Positions 11,858 to 24,915 of a stretch of DNA of 64,000 nucleotides are shown here, piece after piece (within the stretch, counting starts at the first letter, position 1; each line of letters starts with the position of its first letter). Made by a program: the position numbers and the translations under genes. The notes under the pieces are model-generated. The model was not told the DNA's origin. It saw only the letters and a program-made list of their open reading frames with translations, and searched no databases. The stretch comes from Agaricus subrufescens (lineage: Eukaryota > Basidiomycota > Agaricomycetes > Agaricales > Agaricaceae): contig CM057058.1 of the NCBI GenBank assembly GCA_029945375.1, positions 558,001 to 622,000 of the forward strand, read 5' to 3'.

Positions 11858-14708
11858 CTAATCCACAGCATTTAAATCCCCTCGATCCCGACCTTCTTCC
11901 TCACGATCTTCACCCTCATCCTCTTCCTCAGAACTTGAACTTTCTTCCACTCTAGCTCTTCCAAATAATCTCCCAAAAATATTTCCGATGAAGCTTGGTA
12001 TAGGCTGAGGGAGACCGAAAGGGTGATTGTCAATAAACTTGATCAAATTAGGAGGACGAAAAATTACAGACCGCAACGTCAATGTCATCCTCATCCTCAT
12101 CCTCATCCTCATCCTCCTCACGCTGGTTTTCCTCCCGAGTTTCAACATCATTACCAACATCGCCTCCGACATTCTCCTCCTCTTGTTGTTCCTGTGGACC
12201 CATGAGCATATTGATGAGATCTTCAACATTTTGATCAGGCATTCCGCCAGGCATTCTACCCTCATCAGGCGCTTCAGGACCTACTCCCTCAGCCTGATCT
12301 AACGCCGCTATCCCATTCACCATAATTTCCTCTACTACTTGAGGCGGGAGGCGTGCTAAAGCCTGTGCAAACTGCACAACACCGCCACGGAACCTCTGCT
12401 CGAGCCCATGGGCTTCGAAAAATCCCTAAGAGAAGCCAAAATTAGGACTTATATACAATTAGATCTGCCAAAAAGATCAAACCTCAAGTTGCTGCCTAAA
12501 TCCGGGATCAGGTATCATTTGTGCTAAAACTCTCCTATCCATATCCCTTTCCCTCTGCGTTCTCGGCCTATATGCAAACAGATCTTCTGTACCTTCGAAA
12601 AATTTAGCATCATAAGTTGATACAGCTTTCCTTGGCGGTATAGGATCACAAGTCAGGAACGCATTCTCGTCGAAAGTATGTCTCGGAAAGAACGACAGGA
12701 GCCTCCGGTAATTCGTATCGGTGGAAAGAACATGCACATGGCGGAAAAAGGAGTACAAAATGTCACGCCCGGCAGTCAAATTACAAAAGTCCTCATGTCG
12801 CCTTGTGTTCTGTGCAGCTAGCTGCGGAAGGTTGGAAAATGTCGTAGTGACTGTTTCAACAAACCATGATGAATGCTCCTTCCATAGTTGAAACGAGCGT
12901 TGTGCATAGAGGTGCGAAAGCATATGAAGAGCTGCATCTACATCCGATAGTCCCCCTCGGTCCGTTTCGATTTTGCAACTAGGATGACCTCGTATAGTAG
13001 ATGAAAGGCTAACTTCGAGCTTATCCGCTAACAGAGGAACAATGGAGGGGAAATCTTGAACAGCTTCAGACAGAGCCATCGTACTAGCCGAGTGATCATC
13101 AGCTTTCTCAAGAATGCGAAGGGCAAGAGCACGGCTATACGCCCAGCCTGGTAGAATACTGGGATTGAGACGCGCATTGTCGATTGGATGGACAGGTTTG
13201 TGGTTAAAGAAATCGTATATATCGATGAACCACTGAGTCATGTTGGCTTTGATAGCGATCTGTTCGAGATGGAGCGCGGCACCGTGAGGATCTGACCAGG
13301 GATCTAGGGAGAGGAGGAGCCGGGCAAATTCGAAAGCCGTCCGTATACACCCCCGTCGTTGTAAGTCACTACAAGGGCGTTAGACGTATAATTTAAAAAT
13401 ACATTGGAGGCGAATGAATGCGCACATGACCTGACGGTGGAGGGCAAGAAAGAATGGCCGATTTTCGACTCGATCAAATTCTAACCTGTTGAGACCGCTC
13501 GTGAAGGTAAATGCTCCTATGAAACATCGTTCATAAGTGAACAGTGCTCGATCTATGAAGTCTGCTGCCTGCGAATATTCTATAGATCATCAGCGACACG
13601 AAATAAGGAATGAAACAATACTTACCCTCTCGGTGACGATATACTTCAGAGATCTGAAGGAGCGTGTCAGCGTGCCATGGTAGCATACGTAGAATGTCAA
13701 ATAACGCTTGTGGGTCTGTGAAGTGCATAAGTGAACACTCAAAAGTAGACTATATAACGCGCCTCACCTCCAGACTGAACTATCCCCATGAATGCTCTCG
13801 ACACGCTTTTATATTTCTTGCTGTATTCCACAGTCCACCACTTTTCATCCACAGCAGGAGTCCAACTTCTGCGCTCTAACTTCAAGTCGACCTCCTCGTC
13901 TGTCAGTGGCCGAATAGAAAGGCCTTCCCGTTGAGTCGCTGACCACCAAGACGATTGCGGTCGAGTGAGATTTGACCGAAGTATTCCAGCATTACGTCGA
14001 GATGGGGTTGATGACTTTGTCTTGGTCGCTTGCACAACGCGAGAACCAAAGAACTTGCGGAGCTCTGCTTCTGCATCGAGATGTTGTAAGGACACGCCAA
14101 GAAAATCGGCAAGGGTCTGGCCCTTTGAATCTGCTTGTAATGAGCTCTCCTGCTTTGGAAGTCTTATGTCCGATGAGTCATAAATGATAGGTAACGAAAC
14201 AGTGACGTACTGGATAGAGAGCTCAGCAAGTGCCAGGTCAAGGTCATCCTCCTTAGCCTTTTTCTCCTTCTGTTTCGCCTTCTTCAGAGCTTTACGTTCA
14301 CTTGCAGTCATAGACACCTGAGAATTATTCTGAGTTTTGACCGGCTTAGCCGCAGACTCTGATACTGGCGTCGAGGCTACAGGCTCTTCATCATCGGTAC
14401 GAGACTTGGTTACCCCGGCCGCTACCCTTTTCTTCTTCCGCTTTGGCTTCTTTGATTTTTTTGCCGGCGTTTCTGAGCCACTTGCATCATCTTCTTCTTC
14501 ATGCGAGACAAACTTGACAAGATGCTTAGAGGATTGACAGAAAACAAGGCGAGTTGCGCACCGTTGAGGCACCGAAGGCAAACGGGTTGGAGCGGCCGAT
14601 AGGCACTTCATCCTCGGATAAATCTGCCTCTGTGGTTTTGGACGGGCTTCCCAAAGCTTCTAGTTCTTCGAGCTCGCGCTGTTGGCGTTTGCTGAGTCGT
14701 GGAGGCAT
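11858..14708 (-). CDS. RQC1: TCF25/Rqc1 family protein, ribosome quality control complex subunit
   Basis: The start MPPRLSKRQQREL (14708) opens a typical TCF25/Nulp1 N-terminus. It has acidic and very basic low-complexity stretches (KKSKKPKRKKKRV near 14440) and a Lys-rich coiled region (ASERKALKKAKQKEKK). Then come WWTVEYSKKYKSVSRAFM, DPQALFDILRMLPWHADTL and LLQISEVYRHRE. This run matches the family pattern Y-x-x-VQ..F-x-x-A-V-x-S-x-D-P and PYHVDSLLQLSD. Further exons give RCFIGAFTFTSGLNRLEFD, then FIDIYDFFNHKP, LPGWAYSRALALRILEK and a C-terminal AYRPRTQRERDMDR segment, followed by an acidic EDEDEDEDEDD tail. In yeast Rqc1 acts with the Ltn1 ligase and Cdc48 to ubiquitinate and extract stalled nascent chains from 60S subunits. 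About six introns are present. The last exon ends GDLNAVD at 11858; the splice joining that tail is inferred. Confidence 0.9.
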
Positions 14709-15104
14709 TGGTAGAGTCAATCTACGTTATCATATAATCATGTAATCATCATAGATAATTATAGCAACATCATCCCACAATCGACATCAAGGCAAGACTG
14801 ACATCCGTTCATTGATGGCTAAACGTTTAAGATATATTTCAGGCGTCCAGTGGGAGCGTCTGGCGAAAGTAGGACCGTTCAAAGCGCCATAATGGGACGC
14901 ACGGGAGCTCGAAAACGCCGGTGTCGCAGATACCGAAATACCGGCCGAATACCTTCTGATGTTCTTTTTGTGAGCGGCGAGAGAAAGAACGTATACATAT
15001 GGTCTAATGCTATTGTGAGGAGTATTTAGTTCTAACTCATGCAAATACCCCACTGATCGGAAGTAAACATAGCTAGATCGTAACAAGGCACGTTCTACAA
15101 TGTA

Positions 15105-17970
15105 TCATATTAATGGCCCAGAATGAAAAAAGTTATATCTCCACTCCGACACCCCATCATCCGCATCCAAGAATAATAATTCTACATGGTACATTCCAGT
15201 CGAATCAACAAAGACAGTAGCAAGCTGATTCGGGTTGTTTATAAAATGGCGGGCTAAACGTTGCAAGCAAAAATCACACTGAACGCATTCTGGATCAGAA
15301 TAATAAGAAAAGCACAACAAGTGAGATTTGCGAGCTGCGACAACGTTGAAACGAGGTATATCTGCAGGAGCCTGACATGAATCCTCGGTGTCTTTACGGC
15401 AAAATAAAGTTGACCAGCGCGTCTGCTGGGAACTAGTTACCTCCCATTTTTCATGCTAGTACGTTTGAGTCAGTGAAGTTGACGATCATAAAGGTGAAAG
15501 CTCACTTTGCAGGACGGATTCCAGGAGTCAGGGTGTTCGGCATCCATTTTAATAGGACTTGTAAACCATATTTCAATACCTCCCCATATTGAAGCATAAT
15601 CCAACGACCGCAGTGGCACCTGCTCCAACTTGCCACGCGCGGCAAGTTCAAGACGAAATTTATCCTGAATGGAGCTTTCAGCATTGTCCATAACATAGAT
15701 TGTGAAGGAACTCACGAACGCGCAATATTGAACCTCTTCAAAGGGGAAAAACAGACCTGGCGCAGCGAAACGTGTGGTCAACGCGTCAAAGCAGGACATC
15801 TTCTGAAAAGGCTCATATTGAAAGTTCCTCAAAATAGCCTTCATAGCATGGCAGTACAACCGGAATTTCAATTCTTCATTGGTTACTGCAGAGCCATCCT
15901 CTCTAGGCCAAGAAAGTGAAATGGTGTTGCAAATGCCAGGACCACCTTTGAGATAACCAAAGGTCCAGGAATTACAAACTTCACCGGTGTCGAAATCCTG
16001 AACCTCCTCGACAATCCGCAACGAAACTCGAGCCATGATTTCACTAGCTTCGCGTAGAACATCATGGCAAAATCCTGATCGCTTGAAATCGAATAGAAAG
16101 TCTCTAAACGATTTATGAAAATATTTGAGGGGCTCATCATCAACTTCATCAAGCTCGGGGACCTTGGCAACGGCGTGCAGATGGCGAACGACGCCATACG
16201 CGGCGTCCTTAGTCAAGCCCAGTAGATTGCATTGCTCCCGAAATTCCACCTGGGCCCAACTATCACTTGAATACAAGAGTAATAGTTTTTTGGTGTTACC
16301 CATGACGTCAGGTGGGATATTGGAAAGAACCCTCTTATACAATGTATCAAGCTGAGCCATCGAGTGGTCCCTTCCTGATATATCATCTTTTGGAACAGCA
16401 TCAATATCCTCGAGTACATAGCGAAGCTGGGCAACTGGATCCCGATAGTGAGGGTCGCTGATACATTTGACCACCGCGGAAGCATACGCGAACAGCCCAC
16501 CCGCAGCCGAGGCAATCTTGGTGAAGTCATGTTCAGAAGGCCATAGCCGCTCAGATTTGAGGGTAGGGTAAACCAGTTGGATCTTCTTTAGCGCGTCGCG
16601 GAGATATCGTTGAACATCTTCTGAAGCTTCTTCTGAATCTACCACCATTTCCTCCTTGGAGTAAACAGAAGCAACTTTAGCATCGTGGAAAAAAGAAGTA
16701 ATGTGAGGCTCCGGGCGGCTAGCAACGATCCATGCGATAGGAGAGGTCGGGTATAGGATGCAGAAATCAGATATCAGCTTGAGGAGTTCCTGCTGCGTAA
16801 TGGGATTATCGCATTCGTCAAGGCCATCAATGAGGACAAGGAACCGACACGGAGGATTAAGTAATCGTTGATGAATGAACGGCTCCACAATGAGCCTTTG
16901 AAACTGTACCGACAAAGCTTTTCGGACAAGAGAAGGATCTCTAGTGATTTCGTGCCGGATAAATTGATGATACCGCTCACTTTTGACAGCAAGCTGATAG
17001 GCCACGGTCAAAATAACCTTACTTCCGTCTTGCCGTCCATCGACCGAGAGAAATACTGACGCAAAAATGATGCCATCAGGTACCTTTTCGGCTACAATCT
17101 GCATGACTGCCGACTTTCCAGCGCCGGCGGGACCAACCACTAAACGCAACTTTCCTTCACCATGACACTTGACGATAAAATCTAGGCATCGCTGTAAGAT
17201 TGCAAGTCTAGTTCCAGGGTGACATCGAGGGGGCGGGTCGCGGTCGGAAGAGTCGAATTCAGCACCAATTAGTGTATGCTGCAGGAGCTTCTCCATGACT
17301 ACCAAACACAACGATAAGTAAGGTTGTATTTATTACCAAATGTATGTATTACTTACAATTATCCGTGGTAGTACTACAGTCGATGAATGTACTGCTTTCT
17401 AAAGAAAAATTGTGGGACCCACTGAACATGCCCTGGCCATGATACTACTCAATCACCCATACATTAATTCCGGACTCAATATACGAGCTCGAGATGAAAA
17501 CTCACCGTCGGACCTTGAGTGACTGACGCCTGTCCATGAGCAAGGGGAAGCGAATGAGTTGGTTGTTGATGGACCGAATCATGCTGATTAATTGAACCTT
17601 TACGTCGATCTATACCGGCGGAATCCTGTTCTCCGTCACGGATATTCCTGGAAGGGTTTGGTGATGGGATACGACAGAATCCTGGATATGAGAAATTGGT
17701 GGGGAGATAAGAAGGAAAGTGAAAAAAAGTTTGAAGGACTTTTGGTCGTGAGAGCGGTGCGGATGGATAAGGAATCATGGAGGGTTCTTGCCACCGAGGG
17801 AAGTGATAAGAACCAGAAGGCTGAGCAGCGTAAATGAGTCGGGGATCTAGGGATGAAGGAACATGAGGATATTGTGTCAAGGAGTTCGTATTAGAAAGGG
17901 AAGCGTGTGGAATTAGGGGAAGGTAAGTGGGTGCTGGGTTGGGATAATAACCAGCAGGGCGGGGAGCCAT
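15105..17970 (-). CDS. NACHT NTPase, NLR-like (paralog A)
   Basis: Five exons fit. Exon 1 (from MAPRPAGYYPNP at 17970, or an upstream in-frame ATG at 18075) is Pro/Ser/Gln-rich. Exon 2 (17444-17357) encodes YHGQGMF and TFIDCS. Exon 3 starts at about 17298 (FMEKLLQHTLIGAEFD). It carries Walker A GPAGAGKSA at 17134-17111, Walker B FLVLIDGLDECD and the sensor-like IAWIVASRPEPH. After the NACHT come GGLFAYASAVVKCI and a helical region ending GYLKGGPGICNTISLSW. Two short exons follow: VPLRSLDYASIWGGIEIWF, then a final exon with CDFCLQRLARHF, FVDSTGMYHVELLF and WRYNFFHSGPLI, stopping at 15105. No obvious damage is visible. NACHT ATPases oligomerise on ligand sensing; in fungi the related families act in non-self recognition and cell death. 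The nearest relative in this window is paralog F at 49.4-52.2 kb, on the opposite strand. Confidence 0.85.
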
Positions 17971-18075
17971 GGCCAGACGATGACCGAGGATGGCGATGTT
18001 AGAGATGCAACGAAAGAACGAGACACGGCGAAGGAATCGCTTATGACTACACATGACTCGATGGGCCACTGCCAT

Positions 18076-21000
18076 AAGGCACCGCGCTTGGAGCTAGAAG
18101 ACCAACATAACGTTCAACATCACAAGACCCAAGCGCAACATAACAGTTAAAAAAAAGGTTTCCATATTTTCAGAACAAGCTCATTCTGAGTAACAGATTG
18201 GTACCAAGAGTTTTAACAATCTTTTATAATCGTTTGTGACGCTACATGATCTGGAGTTCGATGGATGAAATCCACATCTTCTAAACCTCATCGATGGTTA
18301 TGGGCATTGAACTTACGTCCTGAACCCTCAGCGGTGGCTATTGGCATTGAATATTTACGTAGCCGGATGTATTGCCACCTCGCCCTACCCTGCTTTTGAA
18401 TGCCGAATTCTCGCAGATGCCATAATTCCGGGCCTTCTGGAAAGATATAAATTGAGTTTGAGAGGCCACTCGGTGCAGTCGGGTCCAAGGCCGGAATGAG
18501 TATATCCAATCATATCATAATAACTTGAATCAAATTCACGGTGATAAGCCGTATGCATATATCTGTATACCCACGTCGTCGGACTTATATCAGGGCCATC
18601 ATCAATTTTACTGGTAGGACAACTAAGAAATCTCATTCAAGACAGGCATTGATGGAGTGGAGCTGAATGTGTTCAAAATAAATGATGTGATAGTGATTTG
18701 GAATACTAGAAAAGTCACTCTGTCAGTGTACGCCGGTCAGCATTGGCAGTGGCGTGCTCGTAGGAGTAGGGTCCTCTAAAAGAATCTATGCTTCGTAGCA
18801 CACTCAGCAGCGCCGATTTCGCATCGAATTAGCCGACAAGTAACCTTTTTTTATTTTTTGAAATTTGAGATCTTAATTCTAATTGTGTGAAGATGAAGAT
18901 GGTGCACAGCTATGACATCACCATCTAATTTTTTCTTTTTCGTTTGGAAGGCCTTTTAATTAAATTTGGCTGTGTTGTAAATATAAGCATAGCGGGTTGC
19001 AAGGCCTACATGCTATGATGATACATCAATACTCATCGGACAGTTTGATCGAAAAAAAAAAATGGTATTCCCACAGCGGTATCCCATGAGCCAACAAACG
19101 ATAAACCCTACACACAATAATTCCATAAAAAGGGCAAAAAGTTGGTGTAGTCGATTTGTAGGTCAGATAGGAGTCACCCTGGTTATGCGGAGATTAGATG
19201 CGATTTTTCAAAAGGGGTCTGCGGAGGGATTGTCCGACATACCGGGAAACGACGGGAGAAGATCAGATGTAAAAGTTCAGGTACATCACTTTTACAGACA
19301 AGCTGATTGATAGATATCACACCGTCGAGCCCGCATGGAGGCATTACAATTCCCAGATGTCCATGTCAATTAACATGACCTTCGCTACCAACTATTCAGA
19401 CAACAAAACTATCTGCCAAATACCTAAAAGCATGATTAACAATCACTACCAGTAAAAAAAGGTGCAACCTTCCACCAGACAGGAATACAACTCCCAAGTC
19501 GGTAGGAGAGAAAGCTAATCACCGAAAACATATACGAGCGTGCCGAGGAGTCAAAAAATTTCTTTAATTATGTGCTTCCTAAATCAAGGAGAGGACCCTG
19601 TGATAATTCACGTCGCATATGAAGCTCATCATGATCAATAATGTCAATCTGCTATGTCAGTACATACATAGAATCCGCAACACCTTGATCAGAACCCGCT
19701 GGAAAATACATCCTCCTCTTCGGCTTTGGAGCAATCTGTAAGAATATATATATCATTTGATCCTGGGAAGCGGAGGTGGAAGCACGACTACGTGAGTTGA
19801 AAATAATTGCAGGTTGGGCAAAGGGTGTAGTATGTGTATGTTAATCTATCAATGCGTACCTAACATCTTTGAGTTTGGTACATCACTAAAGCTGCTACCA
19901 CTTATTCTATCTTCTCTCGGCGAATTAGCAACCCCATAACGGTATGAGAAGAGTGACCCCGAGTAAACGAGATATGTACAGCAATCTGGCGGGATGTGGA
20001 GTCTGTCATACACCCATCTAGGCAATCAAGGATTCCAAGCGATAAGCGGCTTTGCAGGGACTACAAGGGTGTATTGTCATAAGTATTGATGGAAGACAGA
20101 TGACGACGACTTATCTATATAAAAGATTCGTTGATTGCCAGGTTTCGACTCCTGAGATTCATTGGTTAGAAGCCAAACCGGACCGGAAGACCTCGTTAAA
20201 GAATCATTGATAGCGATGTTTGGAAGGAGAGATTACGGGTACACACCCCCCGGTAATCTGGCAGAGAAGGAATTTTGAGAATGGGGTTACAATACGCGCT
20301 CCGAGATGAGTGGCCGCTCAGGAGGCTCGGCGGCTCTGGTGTCACTAATGGTATGCACAAGCCTGTCACTGTAGGCTGAAGACCGACCTTTCGCCCCAAA
20401 AGGCTTGCTCGAAAGTCTGAGCGTGTATATTACCGGTAGTGACTGCGCTGAGTGCGCACGGTATACACGGGAATAATTCAAGGTCACTGTCATTCCATCT
20501 TGGCGTCCATTGACACAGTCCCCCGGAGATTCCCCTCGAGTCAATGATAATCCCCGTTGCATCATATACCGGCAATTCCGGAACTACCAATTTGCCCATT
20601 ACCCGACGTGCTAGTGATTACCACCCCTTGAATTAACTGAAGCGTTGAGTAATGAAAAGTTTTAACTACCAGTGTCATGTGAACGCGCGGTGAAGTTTGT
20701 TAGCCTCAGGGCAAGGTACTACACTCCTGTTTGAGTCAGTTACGCGTACGTGTATGCATGATGACTGACATTTTGATAATCTTGGAGGTGTCTTATACCA
20801 CATGCAGTGTAAGGACGTTAAGAAGCTAATAAGGATAATTGGCAGGGACATCAAAAAAAGGTACTCTCCCTCGCCGGCTTAGTTCCACCGTGTTGATATT
20901 AAACCGCGATTTGCAATTAAGTTGGATGTCAAACATTTCGTTTGACTATAGAAGTAGAGTGTAATTACGAGCACAGATATACAAGTGTGTCATTTACAAA

Positions 21001-22735
21001 AATGCAGCACTTTGCAGGTACATGATTGGCCAAGGGACTCTAGAAAGGTAACTCTCATCGCCACCTATTGTTCCTGAAAGCCGTCCTGAAGGGATACACA
21101 GTACATAGTAAAATACTTAAAAATACTTAAAACATCATTAACTGTAGTTTGAACGATGGGGGGGGGGTTAAAGGGAAGGGATTGGCATTAGTGAGGGTCC
21201 AGTGCGCGATATCCGCTAATATCTGATAATATTTGGATAATATCATAATGTGCTTATAAAGATCCGGGAGTTCGTAAATTTGCGTCAGGCGGTGTTGAAT
21301 ACAAGGGAAAGGGGGGGATGGGTAAAGCATTGAATGTGATTAGTACTTGAATGGACTTGGGGCATGTGTAAAAAATGAGAACTTGGCGGAATTGGACTTG
21401 ATGGCATTGGCAAGATGGTAGCAGGCAGTTTAATTCAAAAAATTCCAGACACCACATTCAAGGTGTTGAAGTATTGAAAACGTAATAATATTGCGCGGTG
21501 AATGTATAATTGAGGGGCGGAAAACGCAGTGACATTTGCAAGATGCCAAGACATTCAATCAATGAAAAATTGTAGACACCATATTCAGAGTTTCTATTCA
21601 GACGATGATCGGACTGAATTCATCACTGCTCGGAGGTTTTATTATCTCTTCGAGTAACGACAACCGAGTGAAACTCGTCTACTGTCTAATACAAATCAAC
21701 TCAATAATCCTATCCACTAAGATCCGGGCGGGTTCGAGTCTGGCGGGTGTTGAATACAGACAAGGAGGGGATAGGTAAAGCATTGAAAATGTAATACATC
21801 ATTGAGAACTTGCGGAAAAAACTTGATGACATCCAATGGCAAGATGGCAACAGGAAGTTCAATTAAAAATCCCAGACACCACATTCAGAGATTTTCTTTT
21901 CAGACGATGTATCGGACCGAATTCATCACTCGGAGGCTTTATATCTCTTCTTGTAATGACAGGTCGAGTGAACTCGTCTACTATCTAATACAAATCAACT
22001 CAATAATCCCAGCCGAGAAGCGAGACTTGAATACACAGCTCTTGACAGGCTAATTTATACATATACACCGATTTCTCATTCCCTTCACTTCAACTGCTGC
22101 GGTGATCGGATACACACCACGCGCAACATCTTTTAAGCATAAAGGGACGCTGTTAATTGGCTGATTGATGATATATTACTACATTGTTGTTTTTTTTTGA
22201 CAGCCCCAAACTTAAAAACAGGGACGTAAAAGTTGAACACTCGCCCTCCCCTCTTTCCCCAATACATTCGCGTTACGTGTGGTGTATGCCAATATATGAA
22301 TGACAAGATGTCATAACTCAAAAATATGTATCAATAATATCGTACATAAAAGAATTCTAGATACATATACAAGAAGAAAAGTGCCAACTTCTAAAAAAAA
22401 GAGATGTTGTCGGCTTTCCTGGAAGAAACACCCCGGTCAGAAACAGTAGAAGAGAAAGGGCCGGTAGAGTGGGGCCTCGTTTAAAGAGCTTGACTGACCT
22501 TATCATATGACAGTTGACTATTCGACCCTGGGCCATCTTCGCGGTTCTCCTTCGAGGAAAGGGAAGGAAGGGGGGAAGCCCGGTTCCGTATAACCGATCA
22601 ATTGTCTAAAAACAAAACCCCCCAAAGAAAGTGGGCGATTGTCGGCCAAACTCTAAAAGAAGGGATCTCGGTTCCAGTTATGAGAAAAAGGAAAGAGAGG
22701 TTAAAATCGGCGGCGGGGTGGGAATGAATGATGGA
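18076..22735. other. Gene-poor region, 4.6 kb
   Basis: No ORF longer than about 92 codons occurs, and none shows family resemblance or a convincing exon chain. The segment is AT-rich with several poly-A/T runs. It contains the tandem duplication at 21260-22013. A minus-strand ORF cluster at 20196-20599 has fairly even composition but no recognisable domain. Confidence 0.55.
21260..22013 (+). repeat. Degenerate tandem direct duplication, two copies of about 300-450 bp
   Basis: Copy 1 (about 21260-21715) and copy 2 (about 21721-22013) share ordered blocks: gatccggg...ggtgttgaatac; ggtaaagcattga; gagaacttg; ggcaagatgg with caggaagtt; cagacaccacattca; ttcagacgatg...cgga-tgaattcatcact; cggagg-ttta-tatctctt; and tctaatacaaatcaactc. 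Copy 1 also repeats its middle block (21440-21460 and 21571-21600), making it longer. No ORF runs through it and no target-site duplication could be fixed. It may be an old satellite-like or mobile-element relic. Confidence 0.75.
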
Positions 22736-24129
22736 TCACATTGATATAGGACTGTGATCATCACTGTCGTTGGTTCCTTTTGAGAGTAGTGCGACGGGTT
22801 CGGGAAAGGCCAAAGAGGTGAGTACGACGAGTCGTGAGTTTCGGTTGTGATTTGTAGGGGTTGATGACTGTTGAAGGGAATGATGTGAAGGGGGGTTGAA
22901 GTTTGGTGTGTCGATGTGACTCGGATTTTGAGGGGGGATGGTTTCCAGGTCCAGGTTCCGTAGTTCGAGGAGAAAACGACCTGTCAAACGTTCTTCCCAT
23001 GGGGACTCCTTCAAGTCGATGATGGCGGTGAGGATGATGGGGGTATTGCAGACGATTAGGGCAATGTTGTTCTGGTTTACAGACAGGTGAACATGGGTGG
23101 GGAGGATGGAGGGGAGGGGCGTACCTCAATTATAGCAGTATAAATTCTTGTGCCGTATTCCGATTTGAAGGTTTCGGCGGCGTGTGCGAGTCCGACCATG
23201 GACGTTATGATACAAGTGGAAAAGATTAGGATGAGACGGATGCGTAGGGTCTTGTCACTCAGGATCATGAGAAGACGTGTGGGGACGTAAACGAGGACAC
23301 CGTCGGCCAGAATGTCGGCTGGGGTGGGTTGAGAAGCAATGTAGAGCATGTAACGATCAGGGACGGACCTATAAGCTGGCATATGGCGTTCCAGGCATCG
23401 AGGGAACAGACGGGGATGGTGTGTTGTTTGCTCCATTGGTGGGCGGGGAGGCAGGTGAGGATGCACTGGAGGATGAGGAGGAGGGGGATGATGGGGAAGA
23501 TGATGGCGACTATTCTGAGCTTGCCGTGTTGGTCAGGGAAGGGATTGATGCGGATGAGGGACAAGAGGATGGAAAGGCGGGCAGACCTGGGTGACCGAGA
23601 TCGTGAACCGAGAGGGACGAGATGGGGCGGATCGGGGACTGACCAGAGAGCACAGAAAAAGGTGATCGCGACCATGTAGTACCACGCCCTGTCATTGTAG
23701 GGGGCCGAATCTGGTTAAATTGGGTGAGAGGAGGGGGGTGGGAACGCGGGGGGTGGGCCGTACGTGGGATCACAAAGACCGCAACCATCTGCACGAGGAG
23801 GACGAGCATGGAGACGAGGGCGGCGACCTGGGGGGCGGGTGAGCAGCGACACAGAAAGACGGGGGCAGACTGACGTCGTCGACCCAGAGGCGCTTCCGGC
23901 GGACAAAGAGGCGGTAGAGGGTGGAGAGGAGGGCGACGGAGGAGCATGTTGCGGACGTGACTGGGGGGCGTAAGCGCTGGAAGAGACGCGGGCGAAAGTA
24001 CGCACCTCGGACTTGGACCAGGGGATCGTCGAGGTCGAGCATGCACGGCCTGGCAGCACGGGCGAGCTTAAGTAGGGCTCTGCCAATTACGCCATTTGGA
24101 GGTATCCGGATGCTGGTGCCGTCACTCAT
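22736..24129 (-). CDS. Multi-pass membrane protein, fungal rhodopsin-domain-like
   Basis: Exons fit a polytopic protein. Exon 1 begins MSDGTSIRIPPNG (24129) and includes RLFVRRKRLWVDDV. Then come helix VAALVSMLVLLVQMVAVFVI, AWYYMVAITFFCALW, ARLSILLSLIRINPF, helix IVAIIFPIIPLLLILQCIL, DGVLVYVPTRLLMIL, LRIRLILIFSTCIITSMVGL, and ALIVCNTPIILTAIIDL before a hydrophilic tail ending at 22736. The W-x-DD-x motif after helix 1 and the RLSIL-S-IRI block resemble the uncharacterised seven-helix integral membrane proteins common in Agaricomycetes and the fungal rhodopsin-like domain. The first exons are very GC-rich. Function is unknown; at least five introns are needed and boundaries are approximate. 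The gene is divergent from Yta7 with a shared upstream region. Confidence 0.65.
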
Positions 24130-24915
24130 TAGCCTGCCATTCCCATGTCACCGCTCCCAGCCACCGGCGACGCTGCTGCCTGTGACGCCGTGACGGTCAC
24201 CCCCAGATGTCACGTCGTATCTTCGACGGGACGAGGGCGCAAAACCCGTCCGAGTCCTCTTGCTTTCGCCGCCCACACGCCCAGATTCTCCCAGAAACAC
24301 CCGGGGAACCCAGCCGCGGCGACGCCCACCCGCTTTCGCATTTTTGCGGCCGTGATCTGCGCACGCACGGCGATCTTGGTGTCCAGCTGCATATGCCGGG
24401 GGCTTTTCCAAAAATCAGCCCATCACCAGAGCGCAAAATGCGGGGGACGAGGAGGAGGGGACCCTCACGCAGGCCCGCACACGTGGTCTGCCGCATATAT
24501 GCACGGCTCGGTCGCACCCAGGCGACGTCGACGTCCAGGACCGCATGCCCGACACCCGCCATGTCGAATGGCGGCCGTCGTCGCTGTTGCCGGTGACGGG
24601 TAGGGGCCAGTTGTCCGCGCGGAGAGGAGCGAGTTCGCTGATGGGCGACAAACAACAACAAACAGACACCGCCACCTTTCTGCTCTTCCGCGTCTTGTTG
24701 TCCGCTCCATATAACGATCCCGTAACTCTCTCCCCATCGCCGGCGGCAACGCCCCCCACCCATCGCCGCCCACCGTCCCGACTTGCTCCCCGCCTAGGCT
24801 GCGGTCAAAGCGCCAGCCTTTGATGCCGAGTCCCGACTCGACTCATTTGGAATCGTCGCACCTCTTGCTACCACCCCACCATTCCCCCCAGCAGACACCT
24901 ATCAGGATCAAGATC
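24130..24915. promoter_or_regulatory. GC-rich divergent promoter region
   Basis: This 0.8-kb gap separates the start of the minus-strand membrane protein (24129) and the plus-strand Yta7 homolog (24916). It is strongly GC-rich, which creates open frames in nearly all six frames, none of them with domain character. It is best read as a shared upstream region. A tataac string near 24711 is a weak TATA candidate for the Yta7 side. Confidence 0.45.

Noticed and set aside
14787..15086. 99-codon minus-strand ORF between NACHT A and TCF25
   Set aside because: It occupies the short gap that must hold the TCF25 promoter; no domain, no splice context, composition not distinctive.
20196..20599. Overlapping minus-strand ORFs of 67-92 codons
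   Set aside because: Considered as a small gene, but frames overlap each other and no motif or exon chain could be recognised.
21728..21748. tRNA-like T-arm string (gggttcgagtc)
   Set aside because: The flanking bases do not pair as a T stem and no anticodon or acceptor arms could be placed.
24145..24603. 152-codon plus-strand ORF and overlapping ORFs on both strands
   Set aside because: GC-rich promoter region open in nearly all frames; products are Arg/Pro/Gly-rich with no family resemblance.
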